A DNA stretch of 35,127 nucleotides from Gemmataceae bacterium (GTDB taxonomy: Bacteria > Planctomycetota > Planctomycetia > Gemmatales > Gemmataceae): contig JAQGHQ010000034.1 of the NCBI GenBank assembly GCA_028288765.1, positions 1 through 35,127 of the forward strand, written 5' to 3'. The translations under genes and the position numbers were made by a program. The stretch's first letter is position 1; each line of letters opens with the position of its first letter. Below are positions 16,802-24,705 of this stretch, piece after piece. The notes under the pieces are model-generated. The model was not told the origin of the DNA. It was given only the letters and a program-made list of their open reading frames with translations, and did no database searches.

Positions 16802-17971
16802 ATGTCGCCTCGCCTCCGCACCCTGTTCGTCGTGCTCGTAGGACTGGCGGCGGGATATTTCGCCCTCGACCGCCTCGTGTCGCAACCCGAGTTTCACGTC
16901 CCCCGGGACTTCGTCGAATACTGGGCTGCCGGGGCCATCATCTTCCGCGGCGGGAACCCTTACGACCCCGCCGAACTCCTCGCCTGGCAACAGTCCGCCG
17001 ACCCCGCCCAGGCCCAGGCGGTGATGATGTGGAACCCGCCGTGGGCGCTCGCGGTGTACATGCCGTTCGGGTGGCTGTCGGCCCGGTGGGCGGCTCTCGT
17101 TTGGCTCGGCCTCCAGCTGCTCGCGGTCCGGTCGGCCTGTGTCATGCTCTGGCGGGTATTCGACGGCCCGCCCCCGCTTTGGTGGGTCGCCCCCCTGGTC
17201 GGCCTGACCTTCGGCGGCACCCTGTGGACGATCATCTACGGTCAGAACACCGGCTTCCTGCTGCTCGGACTGGCCGGGTTCGCGTACCACCGGAAGGCCG
17301 GGCGGCCGGCCGTGGCCGGGGCGTTCGCCGCCCTGACCGGGTTGAAGCCACACCTGCTCGCGGCGTTCGGGGTCCTGCTCGTCCTCGACGGGGTCACCCG
17401 CCGGGGCCGGATTGCACTCGCCTGCGGGGCCGGCCTCGTGGCGGCGAGCCTCGGGCTCGCAATCCTGGCCAACCCCGGGGTCGTGGACGAGTACCGTGCG
17501 GCGGTCCGGGACCCGGGACCGGGGGCCGTATCCCTGTCCGATTGGGCCCTCCCGGTGGCGAGCTACCAGCTCCGCATGGCGCTGGCCCCCGATCGGTTCT
17601 GGGTCCAGTTTGTCCCATGCGGGCTAGCCTGTCTCGGGTACGCGGCGTACCGATTGTATCGCGGGTCTCGGTGGGACTGGACGGCCGAACTGCCCGCGGT
17701 GGTATGGGTCTCAGTCCTGACGACCCCGTACGGCGGGTGGATCTTCGACCTGACGGTTCTCCTCGTCCCGGTGATCCGGGCCGCGGTGTGGATCGTGAGC
17801 GGCCGCCGATGGGTGGCCGGGGCGGTTCTCGCGGCCGGGCTACTGGTCGTCACCACGATCCCGTTCGTCCGGGGCGGAGGACTCCACGACTACGGGTGGG
17901 TCGCCCCGGCCGTCCTGGCGCTGTACCTCGCGGCAGCCGCGGTGCGTGTCCGGGGCGGTCCCGGCCGGTGA
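16802..17971 (+). CDS. GT87-like membrane glycosyltransferase (DUF2029 type)
   Basis: 389 residues, mostly hydrophobic. The first loop has PRDFVEYWAAGAIIFRGGNPYD, matching the Asp-containing loop of GT87/DUF2029 polyprenol-dependent mannosyltransferases, and MMWNPPWALAVYMPFGWL follows in the order seen in that family. Other visible helices carry IIYGQNTGFLLLGLAGFAYH and GLKPHLLAAFGVLLVLDG. It probably adds a hexose to a lipid- or envelope-linked acceptor. ATG at 16802; no clear ribosome site. It follows the GT-C gene at 14992 in the same direction and is 71 bases before ndh, so the first two may work on one glycan. Confidence 0.75.
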   Translation: MSPRLRTLFVVLVGLAAGYFALDRLVSQPEFHVPRDFVEYWAAGAIIFRGGNPYDPAELLAWQQSADPAQAQAVMMWNPPWALAVYMPFGWLSARWAALVWLGLQLLAVRSACVMLWRVFDGPPPLWWVAPLVGLTFGGTLWTIIYGQNTGFLLLGLAGFAYHRKAGRPAVAGAFAALTGLKPHLLAAFGVLLVLDGVTRRGRIALACGAGLVAASLGLAILANPGVVDEYRAAVRDPGPGAVSLSDWALPVASYQLRMALAPDRFWVQFVPCGLACLGYAAYRLYRGSRWDWTAELPAVVWVSVLTTPYGGWIFDLTVLLVPVIRAAVWIVSGRRWVAGAVLAAGLLVVTTIPFVRGGGLHDYGWVAPAVLALYLAAAAVRVRGGPGR

Positions 17972-18042
17972 CCACCCGGCTCAGGACCCGGTTCCAACGA
18001 TAAAAGGGCCGAGACGGCCCGTCCCCCAGGGAGGAGACGATC

Positions 18043-19404
18043 ATGGCGGAGGGTGGCAACCCGCGACACCGGGTGGTGATCGTCGGGGGCGGGTTTGGTG
18101 GGCTGCTCACGGCCCTCGGGCTGAGGAAACCCCCCTGCGACGTCACCCTCATCGACCGCCGGAATTTCCACCTGTTTCAGCCGCTCCTGTATCAGGTCGC
18201 GACAGGCGCACTCTCCCCGGCCAACATCGCCGCCCCCCTCCGGTCGGTACTCAGGCGGCAGAAGAACACGCGGGTACTTCTCGGCGAGGTCGGTGGGTTC
18301 GACCTGACCGGGAAACTGGTCCTCCTGGCGGACGGCGACCAGATCCCGTTCGACACCCTGGTGCTCGCCGCCGGCTCGACTCACGCCTACTTCGGGCACG
18401 ACGACTGGGCCGTGTTCGCCCCCGGGCTGAAGACGGTCGAGGACGCCACGGAGATCCGCCGGCGGGTGCTATCGGCGTTCGAGCGGGCCGAGCGGGAGCG
18501 CGACCCCGACGCCCGGCAGCGGCTGCTCACGTTCGTGGTGGTCGGCGGCGGGCCGACCGGGGTGGAGATGGCCGGGGCGATCAGCGAGCTGGCCCGCCAG
18601 ACCCTCCGGTTCGACTTCCGGGCGTTCGACCCCGCGTGCTCCCGGATCGTGATCGTCGAGGGGCAGGGGCGGGTGCTCGGGACGTTCCACGAGAAACTCT
18701 CTCAGAAGGCCAAGGAGGCGCTCGAACGGATGGGGGTGGAGGTCCAGCTCGATTCCCACGTCACCGACGTCGGGCCGGACTACGTGCTCATCAAGCCGAA
18801 CGGGGGCAAAGCCCCGCCGGTCCGTATCGAGACGGAAACGGTCGTCTGGGCGGCGGGGGTTAAGGCGTCCGGGCTCGGGAAGCTGATCGCGGGGGCGGTC
18901 GGGGGGGTGGAGACGGACCGGGTCGGGCGGGTGGTGGTAAACCGGGACTGCACGGTCGGGAACCGGTCGGACGTGTTCGTGATCGGCGACCTGGCGAACT
19001 TCAAGGGGGGCGATGGTAAACAGCTGCCGGGGCTGGCCCCGGTGGCGATGCAGCAGGGCAAATACGTGGCCGACCTGATCGCCCGCCGGCTGAAGGGCGA
19101 CCCGGCCGACCCGGGGCCGTTCAAGTACTGGGACAAGGGGAGCATGGCGACGATCGGCCGGGGGCGGGCGGTGGCCGAGACGGGCGGGCTGAAGCTGAGC
19201 GGCTATCTCGCGTGGCTGGCGTGGCTGTTCATCCACATCCTGTACCTGGCTCAGTTCGAGAACCGGGTCCTGGTCATGTGGCAGTGGTTCTTCAACTACG
19301 TGACCCGAAACCGCGCGGCTCTGCTGATTACTGGAGAGGGGGCGTACCGGCCGCGGGACCCGCACCGTGTGGTCCCGTCCGGCGAATCAGTGGTGAAAGG
19401 TTGA
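18043..19404 (+). CDS. ndh: Type II NADH:quinone oxidoreductase (NDH-2)
   Basis: 453 residues, usual for NDH-2. It oxidises NADH and reduces quinone without pumping protons. The FAD-binding GGGFGG lies at about residues 15-20 and the NADH-binding VVVGGGPTGVEMAG at about 164-177. NFHLFQPLLYQVATGALSP and the VFVIGDLA block are typical. The C-terminus (LAWLAWLFIHILYL...MWQWFFNYVT) is the amphipathic membrane-binding region. Start ATG at 18043 with AGGGAGGA just upstream, a strong site. The 272 bases after it hold no convincing gene. Confidence 0.92.
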   Translation: MAEGGNPRHRVVIVGGGFGGLLTALGLRKPPCDVTLIDRRNFHLFQPLLYQVATGALSPANIAAPLRSVLRRQKNTRVLLGEVGGFDLTGKLVLLADGDQIPFDTLVLAAGSTHAYFGHDDWAVFAPGLKTVEDATEIRRRVLSAFERAERERDPDARQRLLTFVVVGGGPTGVEMAGAISELARQTLRFDFRAFDPACSRIVIVEGQGRVLGTFHEKLSQKAKEALERMGVEVQLDSHVTDVGPDYVLIKPNGGKAPPVRIETETVVWAAGVKASGLGKLIAGAVGGVETDRVGRVVVNRDCTVGNRSDVFVIGDLANFKGGDGKQLPGLAPVAMQQGKYVADLIARRLKGDPADPGPFKYWDKGSMATIGRGRAVAETGGLKLSGYLAWLAWLFIHILYLAQFENRVLVMWQWFFNYVTRNRAALLITGEGAYRPRDPHRVVPSGESVVKG

Positions 19405-19443
19405 CCGGCTCCGCTGTCCTTGGCCGTCCAGGGGTTCCACCGG

Positions 19444-19494
19444 TTACATTGGTTTCCCCTGGCTGTTATCGGACACCCCGTTAGGGTTAACCAT
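19444..19494 (-). CDS. Possible 16-residue peptide ORF with strong ribosome site
   Basis: On the minus strand an AGAGAGGAG sequence lies 5 bases before ATG at 19494, and a 16-codon frame (MVNPNGVSDNSQGKPM) ends at 19444. The surrounding 19405-19676 gap is lower in G+C than the genes. No family is recognised. It may be a leader-type peptide, a remnant of a longer gene, or chance. Confidence 0.2.
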   Translation of the reverse strand: MVNPNGVSDNSQGKPM

Positions 19495-19626
19495 AGCTTC
19501 TCCTCTCTTACGGCCGGCATATCGGAACCTGCCCCTCCTCTCTTTTCCGGAAGAGTTTTGCAGCCGCAGGGATGCGGCCATTTGTAGCTCTGGGCGGACT
19601 GCCGATACCACCCCACCGGACACGTC

Positions 19627-19655
19627 TTGACGAACCAAACTAAACCGTTCAGTAT
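19627..19655 (+). promoter_or_regulatory. Candidate promoter with TetR-type operator for the ABC operon
   Basis: The 15-bp near-palindrome ACTAAACCGTTCAGT at 19639-19653 has one mismatched pair and an odd centre base (consensus ACTRAACNGTTYAGT). It begins 7 bases after a TTGACG (-35-like, 19627-19632), and a poor -10-like CAGTAT lies at 19650-19655. A regulator bound here would block RNA polymerase. The operon's own TetR gene (21229) is the likely binder. The palindrome is seen; the promoter and the binder are inferred. Confidence 0.55.
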
Positions 19656-19676
19656 TGCCAGGCGGGAGGAACTGCC

Positions 19677-20462
19677 ATGATCCGTGTGGAGAACCTGGTC
19701 AAGACTTTCGGTGACGTGATAGCCGTCGAGGGTGTCTCGTTCGACGTCCGGGCCGGGGAGATCTTCGCGTTCCTCGGCCCGAATGGTGCCGGCAAGACGA
19801 CCACGATCAAGATGCTGACGACCCTGCTCCGCCCGACGAGCGGCTCGATTACGCTGGACGGGCTCGATCCCGCCGCGAAGCCGCTGGACGTGCGCCGCCG
19901 GTTCGGCATCGTCTTCCAGGACCCCAGCCTCGACGGCGACCTGACCGCCTACGAGAACATGGAGCTGCACGGTGTCCTCTACCACGTCCCGCGCCGGGTC
20001 CGTACCGAACGCATCCAGACACTCCTCTCGCTGTTCGAGCTCTGGGACCGGCGGGGCTCGCGGGTGAAGGAGTTCTCCGGCGGGATGAAGCGTCGCCTGG
20101 AGATCGCCCGCGGCCTGCTCCACACGCCGAAGATCCTCTTCCTGGACGAGCCGACGCTGGGCCTCGACCCGCAGAGCCGGAACCAGCTCTGGACCCACGT
20201 CCGGCACCTGAACGAGACGGAAGGGGTCACCGTGTTCCTGACCACCCACTACATGGACGAGGCGGAGCGGGTCGCGCACCGCATCGCCGTCATCGACCAC
20301 GGCCGCATCGTCGCCCAGGGGTCGCCGCAGGACCTGAAGCAACAGACCGGGACCGAATCGCTCGAGCAGGCGTTCCTCGCGCTGACCGGCTCCTCGATCC
20401 GCGACGAGCGCGTCGACGGCGCAGACCAGATGCGGCAGATGGCCCGGATGTGGAGGAGGTGA
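19677..20462 (+). CDS. ABC transporter ATP-binding protein (DrrA/ABC-2 type)
   Basis: 261 residues. All nucleotide-binding motifs are present: Walker A GPNGAGKTT at 34-42, Q-loop Gln 81, signature FSGGMKRR at 133-140, Walker B ILFLDEP at 153-159 and switch His 191. It belongs to the group that powers ABC-2 drug or lipid exporters. Start ATG at 19677 with GGGAGGA 7 bases upstream. The permease gene follows after 3 bases, so the two are translationally tied. Glycine codons are mainly GGC here, while upstream genes favour GGG. Confidence 0.9.
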   Translation: MIRVENLVKTFGDVIAVEGVSFDVRAGEIFAFLGPNGAGKTTTIKMLTTLLRPTSGSITLDGLDPAAKPLDVRRRFGIVFQDPSLDGDLTAYENMELHGVLYHVPRRVRTERIQTLLSLFELWDRRGSRVKEFSGGMKRRLEIARGLLHTPKILFLDEPTLGLDPQSRNQLWTHVRHLNETEGVTVFLTTHYMDEAERVAHRIAVIDHGRIVAQGSPQDLKQQTGTESLEQAFLALTGSSIRDERVDGADQMRQMARMWRR

Positions 20463-20465
20463 GCC

Positions 20466-21212
20466 GTGGCCGTCGTCTACATCCTGTGGCTGCGCGAGGT
20501 GAAGAAGTACCTCCGGTCGCGCCCGCAGATCCTCGCGTCGCTCGGCCAGCCGTTGATGTACCTGCTGGCCATGGGGTTCGGCCTCGGCCCCGTCTTTCAG
20601 AAGGCCGGGCAGGGCGACTACCTCCAGTTCATCGCCCCCGGCGTGGTCGGTATGGCGGTCCTTTTCACGTCGATCTTTTCCGGCATCGGGCTGCTCTGGG
20701 ACCGGCAGTTCGGGTTCCTCAAAGAAACGCTGGTAGCGCCCGTGCCGCGCCTCCAGATCATGGTCGGCCGGACGGTCGGGGGGGCGACGGTCGCCATGAT
20801 CCAGGGTATACTCGTCCTGACTGTGTGCCTGATCGCGGGCTTCCGTCCGCACGGTCTCGCCTCCGTGCCGCTCGCACTTCTGTTCATGGCCCTGATCGCG
20901 GTCGTCTTCGCCGCGCTGGGGACCGTGATCGGGTCGACCCTGCGGGACATGCAGGGGTTTCAGCTGGTGATGAACTTCCTGGTCATGCCGATCTTCTTTC
21001 TCTCCGGCGCGCTTTTCCCCCTGGCCGACCTGCCGCCGGCGCTCGCGGTGGCCACGCACCTGGACCCGCTCTCGTACGGCATCGACGGGTTGCGGGGGGC
21101 GCTCATCGGCCAGTCGCACTTCGGCGTGGCGGTCGACCTGGCGGTCCTCGGCAGCGTCGCGGTCTGCTTCCTGGCGCTGGGTGCCAGGGCGTTTTCAAAG
21201 ATTCAAATTTGA
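20466..21212 (+). CDS. ABC-2 type transporter permease
   Basis: 248 residues with about six membrane helices. The N-terminus (LREVKKYLRSRPQILASLGQPLMYLLAMGFGLG) and the FLSGALFPLADLP block near the end are typical of DrrB/NodJ-type ABC-2 permeases. With the preceding ATPase it would form an exporter of hydrophobic compounds; the substrate is unknown. Start is GTG at 20466, with AGGAGG in the end of the ATPase gene 5 bases before it. The tetR-type gene starts 16 bases after its stop. Confidence 0.88.
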   Translation: MAVVYILWLREVKKYLRSRPQILASLGQPLMYLLAMGFGLGPVFQKAGQGDYLQFIAPGVVGMAVLFTSIFSGIGLLWDRQFGFLKETLVAPVPRLQIMVGRTVGGATVAMIQGILVLTVCLIAGFRPHGLASVPLALLFMALIAVVFAALGTVIGSTLRDMQGFQLVMNFLVMPIFFLSGALFPLADLPPALAVATHLDPLSYGIDGLRGALIGQSHFGVAVDLAVLGSVAVCFLALGARAFSKIQI

Positions 21213-21228
21213 GGTTCCGGGCACGACA

Positions 21229-21843
21229 ATGTCTCGTCCCCGCAGCGCCCGCGCCCACGGTCAGGTCCTCGACGCCGCGCTGGAGCTGTTCGCCGCGCGG
21301 GGCATCGAGGCCACCAGCATGGACGCGATTGCCGAGGCGTCCGGGGTCAGCAAGGCGACCATCTACAACCACTGGCCGGACAAGGACGCGCTGTGCCTCG
21401 AGGTGATGGCCCGCCTCCACGGCCGGGACGAAGCGGGGCCGGTCCTCGACTCGGGCGACGTCCGGGCCGACATGATCGCCGCGCTCGCCTACCAGCCGCC
21501 GCCGCAAGACTCCGACCTGCGGTCGCGCATCATGCCGCACCTGATGGCGTACGCCGCCCGCAATCCCGCCTTCGGCGAGGCCTGGCGGCAGCGCTTCTTC
21601 GACCCCCCGCGCGTACAGATCACGCAGTTACTGGAGCGGGCCATCGCCCGGGGCCAGCTCCCGCGCGGCCTCGACCGCGATCTCGCCATCGCCCTCTTGC
21701 TCGGCCCCATGATGTACTGCCACGTGCTGAGGCGCGTCCAGGGCAAGGCGCCGGCGAACCTGCCGGAGCACGTGGTGGCCGCGTTCTGGAAAGCGCACGC
21801 GATCTCTCCTGCGGACTCCAATCGCCGCGGGCCGCGGGACTAG
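21229..21843 (+). CDS. TetR/AcrR-family repressor
   Basis: 204 residues. Residues 10-55 form the TetR DNA-binding domain: ALELFAARGIEATSMDAIAEASGVSKATIYNHWPDK is a standard helix-turn-helix with the conserved YNHWPDK turn. The C-terminal part, including RIMPHLMAYAARNPAFGEAWRQRFF, fits a TetR_C ligand domain. It probably represses its own operon through the palindrome at 19639-19653 and is released by an export substrate. Start: ATG at 21229, 16 bases after the permease stop; a GTG at 21181 that overlaps the permease is less likely. Convergent with the DUF1080 gene. Confidence 0.88.
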   Translation: MSRPRSARAHGQVLDAALELFAARGIEATSMDAIAEASGVSKATIYNHWPDKDALCLEVMARLHGRDEAGPVLDSGDVRADMIAALAYQPPPQDSDLRSRIMPHLMAYAARNPAFGEAWRQRFFDPPRVQITQLLERAIARGQLPRGLDRDLAIALLLGPMMYCHVLRRVQGKAPANLPEHVVAAFWKAHAISPADSNRRGPRD

Positions 21844-21885
21844 AGGCAACTCTCTTCCCGATGACAAACCCCCGCGATCCGCTAC

Positions 21886-22662
21886 TCACGACCCCTTCTT
21901 TTCTTCCCCGGGCTTCTTCCCGACGATCGGCGTGAGCTCCCGTAGCCAGATGTTCCGGTACTTCACCGGGTTGCCGTGGTTCTGGAGCCGGATCGGCTGC
22001 CGCTCCGGGTGCTTCTCGTACGACGCCGGGCGGTCGAAGTACGTTCCGCCCTGCAGCTCGAAGTGGTTCTGCACCACCACCCCGTTATGGATCACGGTGA
22101 CGATCCCCGGCTTCAGGAGCTTCCCGTCCTCTCCAAACCGCGGGGCCTCGAAGACGATGTCGTAGGTCTGCCACTCGCCCGGCTTCCGGCACACGTTCGC
22201 CATCGGCGGGGATTGCTTGTAGAGCGCTGCGCACTGGCCGTCGAAGTACGTCTTGTTGCCGTACGAGTCGAGCACCTGGACCTCGTACCGGTCGGCCAGG
22301 AACACCCCGCTGTTCCCCCGCCCCTGCCCATTCCCGGACACCTTTTCCGGGGTCGCGAACTCGACGTGCAGCTGGTAGTCCCCGAACGAGTCCTTGGTGG
22401 TGATGTCCGACTTCCGGACGACCGCGTACCCGTCCTTGACCTCCCAGTTCTCGCCCCCCTTCCACTTCGACAGGTCGGTCCCGTCGAACAGGATCACCGC
22501 GTCGGCCGGGGGGTCGCCCGGCTTCTCGCCCGGGGCGACGACCTTCGGCTCCGGCCAGACGATCCCGCTCTTGTACTCCTGGAGAGCGAATACGTTCGCC
22601 GCGACGACGGCCAGGACGGCACCAACGACGACGGCAGGGAGGGTGACTTTCTTGCTGAGCAT
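21886..22662 (-). CDS. DUF1080 (3-keto-disaccharide hydrolase-like) secreted protein
   Basis: 258 residues. An N-terminal hydrophobic segment (TLPAVVVGAVLAVVAANVFA) acts as signal or anchor. The rest is a single DUF1080 beta-sandwich: ILFDGTDLSKWKGG at the start, WEVKDGYAVV, GNSGVFLADRYEVQVLDSYGN in the middle, then PIRLQNHGNPVKYRNIWLREL at the end. The family is very abundant in planctomycetes and linked to glycoside breakdown; some members hydrolyse 3-keto-glycosides. The tail is Lys/Glu-rich. Start ATG at 22662 with GGAG 6 bases upstream. Divergent from the PQQ-propeller gene with a 203-base gap. Confidence 0.88.
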   Translation of the reverse strand: MLSKKVTLPAVVVGAVLAVVAANVFALQEYKSGIVWPEPKVVAPGEKPGDPPADAVILFDGTDLSKWKGGENWEVKDGYAVVRKSDITTKDSFGDYQLHVEFATPEKVSGNGQGRGNSGVFLADRYEVQVLDSYGNKTYFDGQCAALYKQSPPMANVCRKPGEWQTYDIVFEAPRFGEDGKLLKPGIVTVIHNGVVVQNHFELQGGTYFDRPASYEKHPERQPIRLQNHGNPVKYRNIWLRELTPIVGKKPGEEKKGS

Positions 22663-22865
22663 CTGGGGCTCCGTGGGAGTGGCATGAACTCAGGATGGTG
22701 TAGCCCGCGGGGCGGCGAACGAACACGGAAAGGCTCTCGACAGGCGGAAACCCGGGATCGGTCTGTTCCGTCTCGATGGCCGCACGGGCACACGCCGGCT
22801 GGCGTTGCCCCGACCCGTTGTGGATAATCGGCCTGGCCGTCCTGTCCCCGCACGGAGTCCGCTCG

Positions 22866-24122
22866 ATGCCGCCCGTCCGTACCACCGGGTTCGGTTCATT
22901 ACTCGTGCTTCTCGCCCTGCTTCTGCCCCCGGCGCAGGCCGAGAACTGGCCGGCGTGGCGCGGGCCCACCGGACAGGGGGTCTCGACCGAGAAAGACCTG
23001 CCGGTCCGGTGGTCGGCCACCGAGAACGTGAAGTGGAAAGTCCCGCTGCCGGACACGGGCAACTCCACCCCGGTCGTGTGGGGCGACAAGATCTTCCTCA
23101 CCCAGGCGACCGACAAGGGTAAGAAGCGGGCACTCTGGTGCCTCGCCCGCAAGGACGGGGCGAAGCTCTGGGAGAAGACCGTCGAGTACACCGCCGCCGA
23201 GCCGAAGCACGACACCAACACCTACTGTGCGGCCTCGCCGGCAACCGACGGCGAGCGGGTCGTGGTGTCGCACGGGTCGGCCGGGGTGTACTGCTACGAC
23301 CTCGCCGGTACCGAACTTTGGCACCGCGACCTCGGCCCGTGTCACCACATCTGGGGCAACGCATCGTCGCCTGTGCTCTACAAGAACCTCGTCTTTCTGA
23401 ACTTCGGCCCGAACGAGAAGACGTTCCTGGTCGCGATGAACAAGGCTGACGGGAAGGACGTGTGGAGGGCGGACGAGGTCGGCAAGAAGGCGGGCGAGTT
23501 CTTCGGGTCGTGGAGTACGCCGGTGGTTGCGGACGTGAAGGGCCGGACCGAACTGGTGATGAGCTGGCCCGGTGTGGTGAAGGGCTATAACCCGGACACC
23601 GGCCAGGTACTCTGGTCGTGCCGGGGGCTCGAAAAGGACGGGGCGGTCGACCGGCTCGCGTACACCTCGCCGCTCGTCTCGGCGGACGGGATCGTCGCGA
23701 TGGCCGGGTACGGCGGGCCCTCGATCGGTATCAAGCCCGGTGGGACGGGCGACGTGACCGACACCCACAGGCTATGGCGGGTGGCGAAGAACCCGCAACG
23801 GATCGGGTCCGGGGTGATCGTCGAGGGGTACGTGTACACGGTGAACGAGCCGGGGGTCGTCTGCCTGGAACTGAAGACCGGCAAGGAGGTCTGGGACCAG
23901 CCGATCCCGGGCGGTTCCTGGAGCAGTATTGTTCTCGTGGAGGGCCGGCTCTACGTTGTGGGCCAGCAGGGCGAGACGTTCGTAATCGCGGCGAAACCGG
24001 AGCTGGAGGTGATCGCCCGGAACCCGCTCAAGGAGACGACCCGGGCGTCGGTCGTCCCGTCCGATGGGGATTTCCTGATCCGTACCTACAAGCACCTGTG
24101 GTGCATCGGGGGGAAGAAGTAG
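22866..24122 (+). CDS. Secreted PQQ-like beta-propeller protein (BamB-like)
   Basis: 418 residues with a signal peptide (LLVLLALLLPPAQA). The mature part opens ENWPAWRGPTGQGVS, the usual start of planctomycete PQQ-like repeat proteins. Repeated blades follow, such as NSTPVVWGDKIFL, GTELWHRDLG, NPDTGQVLWSCRG, VVCLELKTGKEVWDQPIPGGSWSS and RLYVVGQQGETFVI. The fold is an eight-bladed propeller by family knowledge; whether it binds PQQ or only acts as a scaffold is unclear. Start: ATG at 22866 with GGAG at 22854-22857. A 29-bp inverted repeat follows the stop. Confidence 0.85.
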   Translation: MPPVRTTGFGSLLVLLALLLPPAQAENWPAWRGPTGQGVSTEKDLPVRWSATENVKWKVPLPDTGNSTPVVWGDKIFLTQATDKGKKRALWCLARKDGAKLWEKTVEYTAAEPKHDTNTYCAASPATDGERVVVSHGSAGVYCYDLAGTELWHRDLGPCHHIWGNASSPVLYKNLVFLNFGPNEKTFLVAMNKADGKDVWRADEVGKKAGEFFGSWSTPVVADVKGRTELVMSWPGVVKGYNPDTGQVLWSCRGLEKDGAVDRLAYTSPLVSADGIVAMAGYGGPSIGIKPGGTGDVTDTHRLWRVAKNPQRIGSGVIVEGYVYTVNEPGVVCLELKTGKEVWDQPIPGGSWSSIVLVEGRLYVVGQQGETFVIAAKPELEVIARNPLKETTRASVVPSDGDFLIRTYKHLWCIGGKK

Positions 24123-24138
24123 CGGGCCTTCGGAGGTC

Positions 24139-24208
24139 TTCCCTGGGAGCGCGGCCGTCTCGGCCGCATGGGCAGCGAAGCGGCCGAGACGGCCGCGCTC
24201 CCAGGGAA
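24139..24208. repeat. Perfect 29-bp inverted repeat between convergent genes
   Basis: Left arm 24139-24167 and right arm 24180-24208 are exact reverse complements around a 12-base loop. The arms carry TTCCCTGGGAGCGC followed by GGCCGTCTCGGCCGC, itself a nested palindrome. It sits 16 bases after the PQQ-propeller stop and before the stop of the small membrane protein on the other strand, so it may end transcription from both sides. Its length and perfection are more like a mobile intergenic repeat than an ordinary terminator. Confidence 0.8.
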
Positions 24209-24233
24209 ACCCGACCCGCCCGGCCCGGGTGAA

Positions 24234-24509
24234 TTACTCGTCCTGGTCGGTACTCGTGCGCGAGACCGGCTGCGCGTCGACTTCCTTCCGCCCCCCACCG
24301 GTGAGGGTGCCGGTCGGGACGGCGACCCCGGCTGCTGGGGCGGGCCTTCCCGGTGTGGCAGCGGGCGGCGGGACTGTGGCCGCGGTCGGCCCGCCCGGGG
24401 TTTGCGACGCGGGGGCGGCGGCCGGCGGCTGGTTCTGGAAGAACAGCACGGCCGCCACCACCACCCCAGCAACCCCCGCCAGGAATCCAAGCTTCGCGTC
24501 GTTCGGCAT
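24234..24509 (-). CDS. Small single-span membrane protein, Pro/Ala-rich tail
   Basis: 91 residues. MPNDAKLGFLAGVAGVVVAAVLFF is a short N-terminus followed directly by one membrane helix. The remaining 65 or so residues are Pro/Ala/Thr/Gly-rich and disordered-looking, ending with charged residues (SRTSTDQDE). From memory, a MPND.KLG.. start before one helix recurs in planctomycete proteins that often carry LysM domains; none is present here, so this might be a shortened version, which is inference. ATG at 24509 was chosen over 24521 because the conserved-looking N-terminus begins there. Divergent from the carrier gene at 24706. Confidence 0.55.
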   Translation of the reverse strand: MPNDAKLGFLAGVAGVVVAAVLFFQNQPPAAAPASQTPGGPTAATVPPPAATPGRPAPAAGVAVPTGTLTGGGRKEVDAQPVSRTSTDQDE

Positions 24510-24705
24510 CGGTCGCCCCACTGTTCGGCCCGTTGCCGCAATTATCCACGGAATCCGCCGGCGGGCCGGTTGACTTCAATCGGGGTGACGGAAAACTCTC
24601 CACTGGTCGGCCCTCCGCGCCGATCAACGCATGTTCTTGGCGCGGTCGGCATCTCCTGCCGGCCGGGCAGATCCGGTACGGTCGTTCTGCACGAAGGGGC
24701 ATCCC

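Noticed and set aside
14958..18000. Idea that the two glycosyltransferase genes and ndh form a single functional operon
   Set aside because: Direction is shared, but gaps of 118 and 71 bases and a strong separate ribosome site before ndh give no evidence of a joint role.
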